A stretch of 64,000 nt of DNA from Streptomyces halstedii (GCA_000720535.1 JOAZ01000010.1:62001-126000), one strand, 5' to 3'; positions 8,409-18,614 are shown, numbered from the stretch's first letter. Made by a program: numbers and translations. Notes: generated from the letters alone by a model not told the origin.

Positions 8409-8449
8409 TGCAATAGTCCGCGTTTGCAATTAACCAGCGTGTGCAATTA
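8409..8449. promoter_or_regulatory. Three phased direct repeats in a divergent promoter
   Basis: TGCAATAG at 8409, TGCAATTA at 8425 and TGCAATTA at 8442 are spaced 16 and 17 bp apart in the AT-rich gap between the MarR gene and the MFS gene. They are the obvious candidate operator of the MarR protein. Further right, TTGTCCACG at 8450-8458 differs by one base from a DnaA box, and GCTTGTAAAGC follows it. Confidence 0.5.
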
Positions 8450-8498
8450 TTGTCCACGCTTGTAAAGCGCATCCGCAATGATGAGTGAAGGGGAAGCC

Positions 8499-9716
8499 AT
8501 GCCACTCGCGCTCCTGGCCCTCGCCGTCGGGGCCTTCGGGATCGGCACCACCGAGTTCGTGATCATGGGCTTGCTCCCTGATGTCGCCACGGACTTCCAG
8601 GTCTCGATCCCGACCGCGGGGTTTCTGGTCACGGGATATGCCCTCGGAGTGGTCCTCGGCGCTCCGCTGATGACCGTCCTGGGCATCCGGATCCCCCGCA
8701 AACGCATGCTCATGCTCCTCCTGGGGCTGTTCGTCGTGGGCAACGTGGTGTCGGCCCTCGCGCCCGTCTTCGGTGCGATGCTGGCCGGGCGGGTGATCGC
8801 CTCGCTCGCCCATGGAGCCTTCTTCGGCATCGGATCGGTGGTGGCCGCCGGGCTGGTCGCCCCCGAGAGGAAGGCCGGCGCCATCGCCCTGATGTTCACC
8901 GGGCTCACTGTCGCCAACGTCGTCGGTGTCCCGCTGGGCACGTTCATCGGTCAGACCGTCGGGTGGCGGACCACCTTCTTCGTCGTCGCGGGGCTCGGTG
9001 TCCTCGGCTTCCTGGGCGTGGCGAAGCTGGTGCCGGAGCAGCCGAAGCCCGAGGACGTACGCATCCGCGGAGAACTGGCCGCGTTCCGTAATGTCCAGGT
9101 CCTGCTGGCCATGGCGATGACCGTCCTGGGCTTCGGCGGCGTCTTCGCGGCGATCACCTACATCACGCCGATGATGACGGAGGTCGCCGGCTACGCCCCG
9201 GGCTCCGTCACCTGGCTGCTGGTCCTTTTCGGTCTCGGTATGGTCGGGGGCAACCTGCTCGGCGGCAGGTTCGCGGACCGCCATCTGATGCCGATGCTGT
9301 ACGTGTCGCTCGGTGCCCTCTCCCTGGTCCTCGCGCTGTTCACGCTGACGGCTCACCACAAGGTCGCCGCCGCCGTCACCGTCGTCCTCATCGGAGCTCT
9401 GGGCTTCGCGACCGTGCCCCCGCTCCAGAAGCGGGTGCTGGACCATGCGGCAGGCGCGCCGACGCTGGCGTCGGCCGTGAACATCGGGGCCTTCAACCTC
9501 GGCAACGCTCTGTCGGCGTGGCTCGGTGGTGTGGTCATCGCGGCCGGCCTCGGCTACACCGCACCCAACTGGGTGGGCGCGGTCCTGGCTGCCGCCGCAC
9601 TGCTGCTGGCCCTGGTCTCCGGTGCGATCGAGCGCCGCACACCCGGTTCCGGCACCAGCAGGCCCGTCGCCGGGCACACGTCGCAGCCGGCCCCTGTCAC
9701 CGTGGGACGGCACTGA
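8499..9716 (+). CDS. MFS drug exporter (AraJ/Cml-like, DHA1 family)
   Basis: 405 aa from ATG 8499, which has GAAGGGGAAG upstream; two in-frame ATGs at 8478 and 8481 are alternatives. The N-terminus LALAVGAFGIGTTEFVIMGLLP is the hallmark of the AraJ/chloramphenicol-exporter branch (TEFV in helix 1). Motif A appears as LGAPLMTVLGIRIPRKRML. About 12 membrane helices are expected. The last 20 bases overlap the tail of the convergent gene at 9697. Control by the divergent MarR gene is likely; substrate unknown. Confidence 0.9.
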   Translation: MPLALLALAVGAFGIGTTEFVIMGLLPDVATDFQVSIPTAGFLVTGYALGVVLGAPLMTVLGIRIPRKRMLMLLLGLFVVGNVVSALAPVFGAMLAGRVIASLAHGAFFGIGSVVAAGLVAPERKAGAIALMFTGLTVANVVGVPLGTFIGQTVGWRTTFFVVAGLGVLGFLGVAKLVPEQPKPEDVRIRGELAAFRNVQVLLAMAMTVLGFGGVFAAITYITPMMTEVAGYAPGSVTWLLVLFGLGMVGGNLLGGRFADRHLMPMLYVSLGALSLVLALFTLTAHHKVAAAVTVVLIGALGFATVPPLQKRVLDHAAGAPTLASAVNIGAFNLGNALSAWLGGVVIAAGLGYTAPNWVGAVLAAAALLLALVSGAIERRTPGSGTSRPVAGHTSQPAPVTVGRH

Positions 9717-10194
9717 CCTTGGGGCGGCCGCGGCGAGTACGTCCCCAGGGCTTCAGTACCGAGATCGCGGTGATGAAGAGGTAGGTGGCGGAGGCCACGG
9801 CCGGGGCGATCACCAGATCGATGTCGACCGACCCCCGGGCGGCCGCCGCGTCGATGCCGGGGCGAAGGGAGAAGACGGAGAGGCCGACCGTGACGAGCGT
9901 CAGCCAGAACTTCGTCCAGACCCACCGGTGCCGGGCCAGTCCCCAGGGCGTGCCGAGTGCCAGCACCAGCCCGCTGACGAGCGAGGCCAGCGCGACCGGT
10001 ACGACGAGCCAGTCGCCGAAGACCTTCATGGCGCGCGTGGAAGCGTGTGCCACCGCGGGGTCACCCGTGCGGAACGCGGTGAGGGACAGGGCCAGCAGGC
10101 CCACGGTCAGACCCAGCCAGCCCACCGATATGGCGACATGGGCGACGAGGATGCTTCGGCGTACGCGACGCTTGAGTGGTTTCACGTGAAACAC
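9697..10194 (-). CDS. Small integral membrane protein (DUF2269-like)
   Basis: 165 aa with four clear membrane helices (about residues 15-40, 64-85, 94-112, 130-149). The pattern resembles DUF2269/CopD-like small membrane proteins (H in helix 1, W-K in LARHRWVWTKFW before helix 3); function unknown. The start is unusual: GTG at 10194 opens the frame MFHVKPL, and its first codons are the parS sequence at 10179-10192. A second GTG inside parS (10188) is an alternative start. No ribosome binding site is visible upstream of either. Confidence 0.72.
   Translation of the reverse strand: MFHVKPLKRRVRRSILVAHVAISVGWLGLTVGLLALSLTAFRTGDPAVAHASTRAMKVFGDWLVVPVALASLVSGLVLALGTPWGLARHRWVWTKFWLTLVTVGLSVFSLRPGIDAAAARGSVDIDLVIAPAVASATYLFITAISVLKPWGRTRRGRPKVSAVPR
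10179..10192. other. parS: parS site inside a gene start
   Basis: GTTTCACGTGAAAC, a perfect consensus. It overlaps the first codons of the small membrane protein read on the minus strand, giving residues FHVK. ParB binding could affect expression of that gene. Confidence 0.92.
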
Positions 10195-10304
10195 GGTGGC
10201 AAGCGCGGGGTGGGAGGTCGTCTGACACGGGGAGTATCCGCGTCTACCGGCCTCGGCGTACCCGGTGTGCGAACCAGGTGGCGCACTGGACCGTTGTGCT
10301 CGTG

Positions 10305-10784
10305 TCAGCCCAGGTCGGGGGCGTGCATCGCCCGTACTCCCTCGATGTTTCCGTCCAGGTAGTGGCGGAGCGAGAGCGGCACCAGATGAACTGCGGCGAT
10401 CCCCATCCGGCTGAAGGGGACCCGCACGATCTCGTACTCACCGCAGGGCTCGTCGATCTCCGGGCCATGCCGGCGAGTCGGGTCCATGGACGCCAGGCGG
10501 CAGACGAAGAAGTGCTGCACCTTCACGCCCTTGATGCCGCCGCCCTCGATGTGCTCGACCGTGTCGACGAAGCAGGGCACGACATCGACGATCTTGGCGC
10601 CCAACTCCTCGGCGACTTCGCGGTGCAGAGCATTGATGACGGTGTCGTCCTCGGGCTCGACGCCGCCACCCGGCGTGACCCAGTACGGATCGACCCCGGG
10701 CTTGGTGCGCTTGATCAGGATGAGGTCGTCGCCGTCGAGCAGAACGGCGCGTGCGGTGCGCTTGACCACAGGGCGTTCGGTCAT
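10305..10784 (-). CDS. Nudix hydrolase
   Basis: 159 aa from ATG 10784. The Nudix box is complete: the run starting GGGVEPEDD and ending HREVAEELG fits GX5EX7REUXEEXGU, so it should be an active Mg-dependent pyrophosphohydrolase. The N-terminal part (TARAVLLDGDDLILIKRTKPG) and PYWVTPGGG are usual for the fold. Substrate cannot be predicted from this alone. It is followed upstream by a hairpin and then a co-directional PLP lyase, so it is probably its own transcription unit. Confidence 0.92.
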   Translation of the reverse strand: MTERPVVKRTARAVLLDGDDLILIKRTKPGVDPYWVTPGGGVEPEDDTVINALHREVAEELGAKIVDVVPCFVDTVEHIEGGGIKGVKVQHFFVCRLASMDPTRRHGPEIDEPCGEYEIVRVPFSRMGIAAVHLVPLSLRHYLDGNIEGVRAMHAPDLG

Positions 10785-10879
10785 GGCAAGAGAGTGGCCC
10801 AGGAAACCCGTTCTGAAACTCCCGCCGCTCCACGGGGCGGCCCGCCGACCGAAGTACGCGGCGCCCCCGTGAACCGGGA

Positions 10880-10905
10880 CGGCCCGAGCCATGAGGCTCG
10901 GGCCG
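10880..10905. terminator. Hairpin terminator between PLP lyase and Nudix gene
   Basis: An 11-bp perfect GC-rich stem, CGGCCCGAGCC against GGCTCGGGCCG, closes a 4-base loop. It lies 37 bases past the stop of the minus-strand PLP lyase and upstream of the Nudix gene. There is no U-tract, as is common in Streptomyces terminators. Confidence 0.7.
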
Positions 10906-10941
10906 CCTGCGACGACGGGGCCGCACCCGGCCACGGCTCTG

Positions 10942-12066
10942 TCAGCGGGCGGCCTCGGCGAGTGCGTTCTCGACGTCCGCCAGCAGGTCGTCCGGGTCCT
11001 CGGCGCCCACGGAGAGACGGATGAAACCCTCCGGCACCGCGTCCCCACCCCAGCGCGCCCGGCGCTCGGCGGTCGACCGCACACTGCCGAAGCTCGTCGC
11101 GTCGTCGACCAGTCTCAGCCCGGCCAGGAAGCGCTCGGCGGTGTCCTTGTCCGCCAGTACGAAGGAGACCACGGAGCCGAAGCGGCGCATCTGCCGTAGG
11201 GCGGTCGGGTGCGACGGGTCGGTGGGCAGCCCCGGGTAGCGCAGCCCCGTCACATCGGTGCGCCGGGACAGGAACTCCGCGAGAGCGAGCGCCGTGCCGC
11301 ACTGCCGGTCGACCCGCAGGTGCAGCGTGGACAGCGAACGGTGTGCGAGCCAGGCCTCCATGGGACCGGGGATCGCGCCGACGACCTTGCGCCACCGTCG
11401 TACGCCCGCGGACAGTTCGGGGTCCTTGCAGGTCACATGGCCCAGCAGGATGTCGCCGTGCCCGGTCATGGCCTTGGTGTCGCTCGCCACGGAGAAGTCC
11501 GCGCCCAGCTCCAGGGGCCGCTGGCCGAGCGGGGTGGCCAGCGTGTTGTCGACAGCGACCAGCGTGCCCGCCCCGTGCGCGGCCGCGACCAGCCGGCGCA
11601 CGTCGCAGACGTCGAGTCCCGGGTTGCACGGGGTCTCCAGCCACAGCAGCTTCGCGCCGTCGAGGGCCCGTAGCTGCGCGTCGCCGCTGGTCGGCGCCGT
11701 GCGCACCCGCACGCCGTACGCTTCCAGCTGTTCCCTGACCAGGGGGAGCGCCTGGTAGCCGTCGTCCGGCAGAACCACGATGTCGCCCGCGCGCGCCCCG
11801 GAGAGCAGGACGGCCGAGACGGCCGCCATCCCGGAGGCGAAGACCGTGGTCTCCACCCGCTCCCCCGGCGCCTCCAGCTCCCCGATCGCCTGCTCCAGGA
11901 GGGTCCACGTCGGGTTGGTGTCCCGGCCGTAGGTGTAGGGGCCGACCGGCTCGCCGGACAGATGGAAGTGCGCGGCGAAGACCGGTCCGGGCAGGGTCGG
12001 TTCGTACTGCCGCGGTGCGGGCAGTCCCGCTCGTACGGCGCGGGTTCCGTCGCTCGTGGTGCTCAT
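10942..12066 (-). CDS. Trans-sulfuration family PLP lyase (cystathionine gamma-lyase-like)
   Basis: 374 aa from ATG 12066. Family features: YTYGRDTNPTWTLLEQAIGELE near the N-terminus, ASGMAAVSAVLLS (phosphate-binding), VDNTLATP (PLP-contacting Asp), and SDTKAMTGHGD with the Schiff-base Lys at about residue 198. The C-terminal FGSVRSTAERRARWGG and IRLSVGAEDPDDLLADVENAL match the cystathionine gamma-synthase/lyase ending. It probably acts in methionine/cysteine interconversion; which of the several reactions cannot be told by eye. Annotated relatives in Streptomyces are called cystathionine gamma-lyase. Confidence 0.88.
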   Translation of the reverse strand: MSTTSDGTRAVRAGLPAPRQYEPTLPGPVFAAHFHLSGEPVGPYTYGRDTNPTWTLLEQAIGELEAPGERVETTVFASGMAAVSAVLLSGARAGDIVVLPDDGYQALPLVREQLEAYGVRVRTAPTSGDAQLRALDGAKLLWLETPCNPGLDVCDVRRLVAAAHGAGTLVAVDNTLATPLGQRPLELGADFSVASDTKAMTGHGDILLGHVTCKDPELSAGVRRWRKVVGAIPGPMEAWLAHRSLSTLHLRVDRQCGTALALAEFLSRRTDVTGLRYPGLPTDPSHPTALRQMRRFGSVVSFVLADKDTAERFLAGLRLVDDATSFGSVRSTAERRARWGGDAVPEGFIRLSVGAEDPDDLLADVENALAEAAR

Positions 12067-12135
12067 CTCTGCTTCCTCATCTCTCTTCCGGCTCTTCGCC
12101 CGCCCGCTCCCCACCGTGGTAGGGGGCGGCGCGCG

Positions 12136-12513
12136 TCAGTCCTCGTCGGGCAGGACGACGTTGAGGGCCCAGGAGACCACCGAGATGATCAGCCCGCCCA
12201 GGACGGCGGTCCAGAAACCCTGGACGTGGAAGCTCACGTCGAGGACCCCCGCCAGCCACGAGGTCAGCATCAGCATCAGGGCGTTGACGACCAGGGTGAT
12301 CAGCCCGAGCGTCAGGATGAACAACGGCAGGGTCAGAAGCTTGACCACCGGCTTTACGACAAAGTTGACCAGGCCGAACAGGAGCGCGACCACGAGGAGG
12401 GTGAGCGCCTTACGGGCGGTGCTGTGGCCGGTCAGCGTGATGTCCTGGAGCAGCCAGGTGGCCACGGCCAGCGCACCCGCGTTGGCGATCGTCTTGACTA
12501 CGAAATTCTTCAT
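12136..12513 (-). CDS. Phage-holin-like four-helix membrane protein (DUF360/YvlD type)
   Basis: 125 aa from ATG 12513. Nearly all of it is membrane: helices at about 12-30, 36-60, 65-88 and 98-120, with the conserved NFVVKPVVKLLTLPLFILTLGL segment of the YvlD family. These proteins are called holin-like only by topology and are chromosomal; in Bacillus they are linked to envelope stress. The gene lies 69 bp upstream of, and in the same direction as, the PLP lyase. Confidence 0.87.
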   Translation of the reverse strand: MKNFVVKTIANAGALAVATWLLQDITLTGHSTARKALTLLVVALLFGLVNFVVKPVVKLLTLPLFILTLGLITLVVNALMLMLTSWLAGVLDVSFHVQGFWTAVLGGLIISVVSWALNVVLPDED

Positions 12514-12592
12514 GTGTCTGATCGTGGCAGACACGATCGACGGTGGACACCGGCGGCGGGGTACGAGAAAAGGCGCGAGGGGCGGACGGACG

Positions 12593-12910
12593 ATGAAGGC
12601 ATTCAGACTGGACGAACTGGAGGCGGAGCGTGCCGCCAACGACGGCGCCTACCTGCAGTTCGTGCGCGAACGCACCATGTCCGTCGGCCTGTACGCCCTG
12701 GACGCCGGGTCACTCGATCCGCAGCAGCCGCACCAGCAGGACGAGGTCTACCTCGTCGTGAGCGGCCGTGCCTCGATCACGGTCGGCACGGAGACCACCC
12801 AGGTGGGCCGGGGAAGCGTCGTGTACGTGCCCGCCGGCACCGCCCACAAGTTCCACCACATCACCGAGGACCTGCGGGTGATGGTGGTCTTCTCCCCGCC
12901 CGAGGGCTGA
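12593..12910 (+). CDS. Cupin_2 domain protein
   Basis: 105 aa from ATG 12593. This is a single small beta-barrel: the first cupin motif is HQQDEVYLVVSGRASITVG and the second GRGSVVYVPAGTAHKFHHI. Metal ligands are His and Glu of the first motif and His of the second; the first motif has HQQDE where many have HxH, so one His is missing. Function unknown; such proteins bind small ligands or act as isomerases or dioxygenases. It is divergent from the holin-like gene and followed by a strong hairpin. Confidence 0.88.
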   Translation: MKAFRLDELEAERAANDGAYLQFVRERTMSVGLYALDAGSLDPQQPHQQDEVYLVVSGRASITVGTETTQVGRGSVVYVPAGTAHKFHHITEDLRVMVVFSPPEG

Positions 12911-12958
12911 GTGCCGGAGCTCCGGGTTCCCTAGGGGACCGCTCAGGGGTCTTCAAGG

Positions 12959-12988
12959 GGTCCCACCCCTCCGCGGAGGGGTGGGACC
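12959..12988. terminator. 30-bp perfect palindrome, terminator of the cupin gene
   Basis: Positions 12959-12988 form a perfect 30-bp inverted repeat (arms beginning GGTCCCACCCCTCC) about 50 bases after the cupin stop and 45 bases before the next gene. The all-stem structure with no loop spacer and high GC fits an intrinsic terminator without U-tract, or a cruciform. Confidence 0.75.
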
Positions 12989-13032
12989 GCTCTAGCATCG
13001 AGACAGGAACTCACAGAGACGAGGTACGGACG

Positions 13033-13245
13033 ATGGCGATGCGGGAGATTTTCGCGGGGATGCCCTGGTGGGTGAAGTGGGTCGCGGTGCCGCTCATCGC
13101 GCTCGTCGTGTTCGGCGGCCTGATCGCCAGCGTGGTCGGGTTCGTCATCGGCCTGCTCTTCAAGGTGCTGATCTTCGTCGTCCTGGTCGGCGGCCTGATC
13201 TTTGTCGTGCGCAAGTTCCTTTCGTCCTCCCGGAGCGACTGGTAG
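13033..13245 (+). CDS. Small two-helix membrane protein (DUF5326-like)
   Basis: 70 aa from ATG 13033. It begins MAMREIFAGMPWWVKWV and has one long or two short hydrophobic helices (residues 16-40 and 42-58) with a basic tail RKFLSSSRSDW. I recall this as a short conserved Streptomyces family (DUF5326) without known function. A clear -10-like TAGCAT lies at 12992-12997. Confidence 0.8.
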   Translation: MAMREIFAGMPWWVKWVAVPLIALVVFGGLIASVVGFVIGLLFKVLIFVVLVGGLIFVVRKFLSSSRSDW

Positions 13246-13535
13246 GGACGCCGGAGCGACTGACAGGGACGATCGTGCGTCCCAGGGCCCGTGACACCCG
13301 GTGACGTGCCGGTGAGACGCTGATACGTCGATTAGGCCAGCTGAGCGAAGTCCGGGACGAAACGTTACCCGTGACGGAACGTGCCGATACAGTTGCGTTC
13401 CGCTGCCGCCAGCTGGGAAATGACTGTCCGTCACCATCCTGCCCAGTGATTTGCGCGACCGTCCGGTCTCCGGACCCCAGGCTCGCGGCGGGCCCGTGGG
13501 GGCGGCCCCCGCGGGAGGGCTGAGAGCCCGTCACC
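13246..13535. other. Intergenic stretch upstream of ssgR
   Basis: No plausible gene is seen. It contains an inverted repeat CGGAAC...GTTCCG around 13374-13401 and a GC-rich hairpin (GGGGGCGGCCCCCGC around 13498-13513) just before the ssgR leader. These are candidate regulatory elements for ssgR. Confidence 0.4.
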
Positions 13536-13556
13536 ATGCCTGGGGGTGACCTGTGA
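13536..13556 (+). promoter_or_regulatory. Six-codon upstream ORF overlapping the ssgR start
   Basis: ATG 13536 opens a frame encoding MPGGDL and stops at TGA 13554-13556, which overlaps the ssgR GTG (13553-13555) in a GTGA. The GGGGGTGA that serves as the ssgR ribosome binding site lies inside it. If translated, it would couple ssgR translation to a leader peptide. Confidence 0.35.
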
Positions 13557-14323
13557 CCACGGCATCGAACACCGCTGTCCCGACATTGATCGGATCGGTT
13601 CAGCGGGCGCTGAGACTGATGGAGGCTGTGGGCACCCATCGGGAGGGCGCCCCCGCGAAGCAACTGGCGCGGGAGGCGGGGCTTCCTCTTCCCACCGCCT
13701 ATCACCTGCTGCGCACCTTGACCCACGAGGGCTATCTCCGCAGGGAGAACGGGGTGTTCCTGTTCGGCGCGGCCACCGAGAAGCTGGCCGGCGGCCGGGC
13801 CTCCGCCTCCCGGCCCGGCGTGATCGTGGACTCCCTCGCCCACTGGGCCGACGTGATCGGCGCCCCTGTGTACTGCGCCCTCTACCGGGACGGCGAGATC
13901 GAACTGGTCGCGGTGGCCGACAGCCCGGCTGTGCCCTCCGTGCGCGAGTGGGCCGCCTTCCGGGAGACCGGGCATGCCCACGCGCTCGGCCAGTGCCTGC
14001 TGGGGCAGCTCGACGAGCGGGGGCGCGAGAACCATCTCGACCGGTATCCGGTCCGGCAGCTGACGCGCTACTCCGTACGGGACCGCCGGACGTTCCTCGC
14101 GCGGCTGCGCTCGATGAAGCGGACGGAACCCGTCGTCGAGCGTCAGGAGTACGCGCTGGGGACGGTGTGCGCGGCCATCCCGATCACGGTGGGCCCCGCT
14201 GTCGCGGCGATGGCCGTTTCGCTCCCCCTGGAGCAAGAAGAACGGTTGCTCGCTGCGATCGAACAACTACGCTGCGAAGTAACCACGTTCTTGCGCTCGT
14301 TCGTGTTCTCTATCAGTATCTGA
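13553..14323 (+). CDS. ssgR: IclR family regulator SsgR, activator of ssgA
   Basis: 256 aa, GTG start with GGGGGTGA upstream. The N-terminal winged helix covers residues ~14-70 (SVQRALRLMEAVG, then AKQLAREAGLPLPTAYHLLRTL, then GYLRREN), and the rest is the IclR effector domain ending in LRSFVFSISI. It sits directly before ssgA in the same direction; in S. coelicolor the IclR gene at this place (SCO3925, ssgR) is known to activate ssgA for sporulation. The symbol rests on that family match plus context. Confidence 0.9.
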   Translation: MTTASNTAVPTLIGSVQRALRLMEAVGTHREGAPAKQLAREAGLPLPTAYHLLRTLTHEGYLRRENGVFLFGAATEKLAGGRASASRPGVIVDSLAHWADVIGAPVYCALYRDGEIELVAVADSPAVPSVREWAAFRETGHAHALGQCLLGQLDERGRENHLDRYPVRQLTRYSVRDRRTFLARLRSMKRTEPVVERQEYALGTVCAAIPITVGPAVAAMAVSLPLEQEERLLAAIEQLRCEVTTFLRSFVFSISI

Positions 14324-14424
14324 AAAATCACTCCTTGTGATCTGCTATCGCGTGCATCACGATGGCGTCAATAGGGCCATGGGGGATCATTCCTGGCCAG
14401 TTTCATCTACTGCGGGGTTGAACG

Positions 14425-14862
14425 ATGCGCGAGTCGGTTCAAGCAGAGGTCATGATGAGCTTCCTCGTCTCGGAGGAACTCTCGTTCCGTATTCCGGTGG
14501 AGCTCCGGTACGAGGTCAGCGATCCGTATGCGATCCGCATGACCTTCCACCTGCCCGGTGACGCCCCCGTCACCTGGGCGTTCGGTCGTGAGTTGTTGCT
14601 GGACGGGCTCAACAGCCCGAGCGGCGACGGCGATGTGCACATTGCCCCGACCGAACCCGAGGGTCTCTCGGACGTACACATCCGGCTCCAGGTGGGCGCC
14701 GACCGTGCGCTCTTCCGGGCCGGCACAGCACCTCTTGTGGCATTTCTCGACCGGACGGACAAGTTGGTACCACTGGGACAGGAGCACACGCTGGGTGACT
14801 TCGACGGCAGTCTGGAAGAGGCCCTGGGCCGCATCCTCGCCAAGGAGCAGAACGCGGGCTGA
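14425..14862 (+). CDS. ssgA: SsgA, sporulation-specific cell division activator
   Basis: 145 aa from ATG 14425. I recognise the N-terminus MRESVQAEVMMSFLVSEE and the FHLPGDAPVTWAFGRELL, VGADRALFRAGTAPLVAFL and DKLVPLGQEHTL segments as SsgA itself rather than another SsgA-like protein. SsgA marks future septum and germination sites and helps SsgB localise FtsZ during sporulation. The 101-bp gap after ssgR is unusually AT-rich and holds GTGAT-14-ATCAC (14337-14360), a possible SsgR target. TTA codons were not noted. Confidence 0.95.
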   Translation: MRESVQAEVMMSFLVSEELSFRIPVELRYEVSDPYAIRMTFHLPGDAPVTWAFGRELLLDGLNSPSGDGDVHIAPTEPEGLSDVHIRLQVGADRALFRAGTAPLVAFLDRTDKLVPLGQEHTLGDFDGSLEEALGRILAKEQNAG

Positions 14863-14900
14863 ACGGGCGAGGGCACCGCTGCGTCCGTGAGCCCGCGTGC

Positions 14901-16256
14901 TCACGTCTTGCGGCGTCGGCCCCTCCCGGTCCGTACGGGTGCAGGAGCTCCGGCTTCCGCGCCGAGCCCCGTGCGGTCCGCGGAGACCACCAGGGCGGCG
15001 AGCACGGTCGTCACCGGCACCGAGGCGACCAGCCCGATCGACCCGACGAGCGTCCGGACGATCTCCTCGGCGACCAGTTCGCTGTTGGCCACCACTCCGA
15101 CGCTGCTCTGCGCGATGGAGAAGAGCAGCAGCAGGGGCAGCGCCGCGCCCGCGTACGCGAGCACGAGGGTGTTGACGACCGAGGCGATGTGGTCGCGGCC
15201 GATCCTGATGCCCGCCTTGTACAGCCGCCGGACCCCCATGGTGGGGTCCGCCTGGTGCAGTTCCCAGACCGCCGACGTCTGGGTGACGGTCACGTCGTCG
15301 AGCACGCCGAGCGATCCGATGATGACACCGGCCAGCAGCAGGCCGCTCATGTCGATCTCCGGGTACAGCCCGTGGATCAGGCCGGTGTTGTCGTCGGTGT
15401 TGCCGGTCAGGCTCGCCCAGCCGATGAAGAGGGAGCCCAGGAGGCCGATCAGCACCAGTGAGATGAGTGTGCCGAGGACGGCGACGGAGGTACGGGCCGT
15501 CAGCCCGTGGCAGGTGTAGAGGGCGATCAGCATGATCGCGCTGGCCCCGACGACGGCCACGAGCAGCGGGTTCGAACCCTGCAGGATCGCCGGCAGGATG
15601 AACAGCGTGAGCACCGCGAACGAGACCGCGAGGGCGATCAGCGCCATGAGTCCGCGCAGTCTGCCCACGCCGACCACCGCCAGGGCGAAGATTCCGGCCA
15701 GCAGGGTCATCGGGAACGAACGGTCGACGTCCGTCACCGAGTACTGGAGGTCGCGGGGCGCGTCGGGCGCGTACGCCACGACCACCCCCTGACCCTGCTT
15801 CAGCTTCCGGGTCGCGTCGGGCTGGATGATCTCGACGAACGTACGGCCCTTGTCCTTGCCGGTCGTCACCTCGACCGTGGCCTTCTTGCACGAGCCCGTC
15901 TGCTCGGCGACGGCCTCACGCCCGGACGGCGTCGAGGTGTCGCCGGTCGGCGGCACCTGCCCGGCGTTCACGTCGGCGCAGTCGACCGCGACGACCTTCA
16001 CCACCCGGCCGTCCTGGGTCTGCCGGTCGAAGCCGACGCCCGTGCGTTCGTGGGCCGGGGCCCCGCCGGGCCAGAGCGCCACCATCCCGACGAGGACCGC
16101 GGTGGCGAAGGGGATGAGCACGGCCGCGATGACCTTGCGCAGATGTGTGGAGACGGGTGCGGCCGGACCGTGGCTGTGCGTGTGGGCATGCGCATGGCTC
16201 TGCGTGCTGCCCGTTGCGGGGTCGTGGGGGTCGGGTGCGCTGTGTGGGGACGTCAC
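14901..16256 (-). CDS. YibE/F family multi-helix membrane protein
   Basis: 451 aa from GTG 16256. A His-rich N-terminal tail (HAHAHTHSHG, residues ~21-30) precedes helix 1 (VIAAVLIPFATAVLVGMV). A ~130-residue extracytoplasmic domain follows (RVVKVVAVDCAD, two Cys at DCAD and GSCKK), then seven or more helices with the YibE/F signature ISLVLIGLLG and GVIIGSLGVLDDVTVTQTSAVWEL. Function unknown; some relatives are proposed transporters, and the His tail suggests metal contact (inference). It is divergent from the thiC riboswitch, 80 bp apart. Confidence 0.88.
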   Translation of the reverse strand: MTSPHSAPDPHDPATGSTQSHAHAHTHSHGPAAPVSTHLRKVIAAVLIPFATAVLVGMVALWPGGAPAHERTGVGFDRQTQDGRVVKVVAVDCADVNAGQVPPTGDTSTPSGREAVAEQTGSCKKATVEVTTGKDKGRTFVEIIQPDATRKLKQGQGVVVAYAPDAPRDLQYSVTDVDRSFPMTLLAGIFALAVVGVGRLRGLMALIALAVSFAVLTLFILPAILQGSNPLLVAVVGASAIMLIALYTCHGLTARTSVAVLGTLISLVLIGLLGSLFIGWASLTGNTDDNTGLIHGLYPEIDMSGLLLAGVIIGSLGVLDDVTVTQTSAVWELHQADPTMGVRRLYKAGIRIGRDHIASVVNTLVLAYAGAALPLLLLFSIAQSSVGVVANSELVAEEIVRTLVGSIGLVASVPVTTVLAALVVSADRTGLGAEAGAPAPVRTGRGRRRKT

Positions 16257-16337
16257 CCCGCGATCATCCCAAGAAGACGGGAGGCCCTCTGGCCAGCACG
16301 CCAGACGGGAGGCTAGCGTGGAGACACCTTTGCACAC

Positions 16338-18322
<1,985 letters not shown>

Positions 18323-18614
18323 CCTGGCCGCCTCGGTGGAGGGGGGCCCGCCAGGCCACCCGTCCTGGCCGGCCCGCCTCCGCGAAACCCACCGCGAACG
18401 GCTTGTCGGTGTCGTCCGTCACCAGGTGGATGCTGCACTCCGTCACGCTGTCGCCCGGCTCGGCAGCTCGGCGCCGGGGAGCGGCGCCGAGCCGCTGAGC
18501 CGCGACCTCGCGCGCGGTTCGGGCCGGTGGTGCGTGCCTTCCGGCTGTTGTCGCTCCCGTCGCTGTCAGTGCGCTTCGGTAACTTGCTCGACACGGAGTC
18601 GAGGAGGCGTACAG
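18323..18614. other. Gap behind thiC with a possible decayed minus-strand gene
   Basis: On the minus strand from GTG 18446 the frame reads ECSIHLVTDDTDKPFAVGFA and on into AEAGRPG, with GC-biased codon usage, but it then runs without a stop into thiC antisense. It looks like the start of a gene cut off by recombination. An inverted repeat GCTCGGCGCCG at 18472-18504 (AGCTCGGCGCCGGGG / GCGGCGCCGAGC) could be a terminator for thiC. Confidence 0.35.

Noticed and set aside
8450-8458. TTGTCCACG near the MFS start as a DnaA box
   Set aside because: One mismatch at the last base and no other box nearby; single near-matches are expected by chance.
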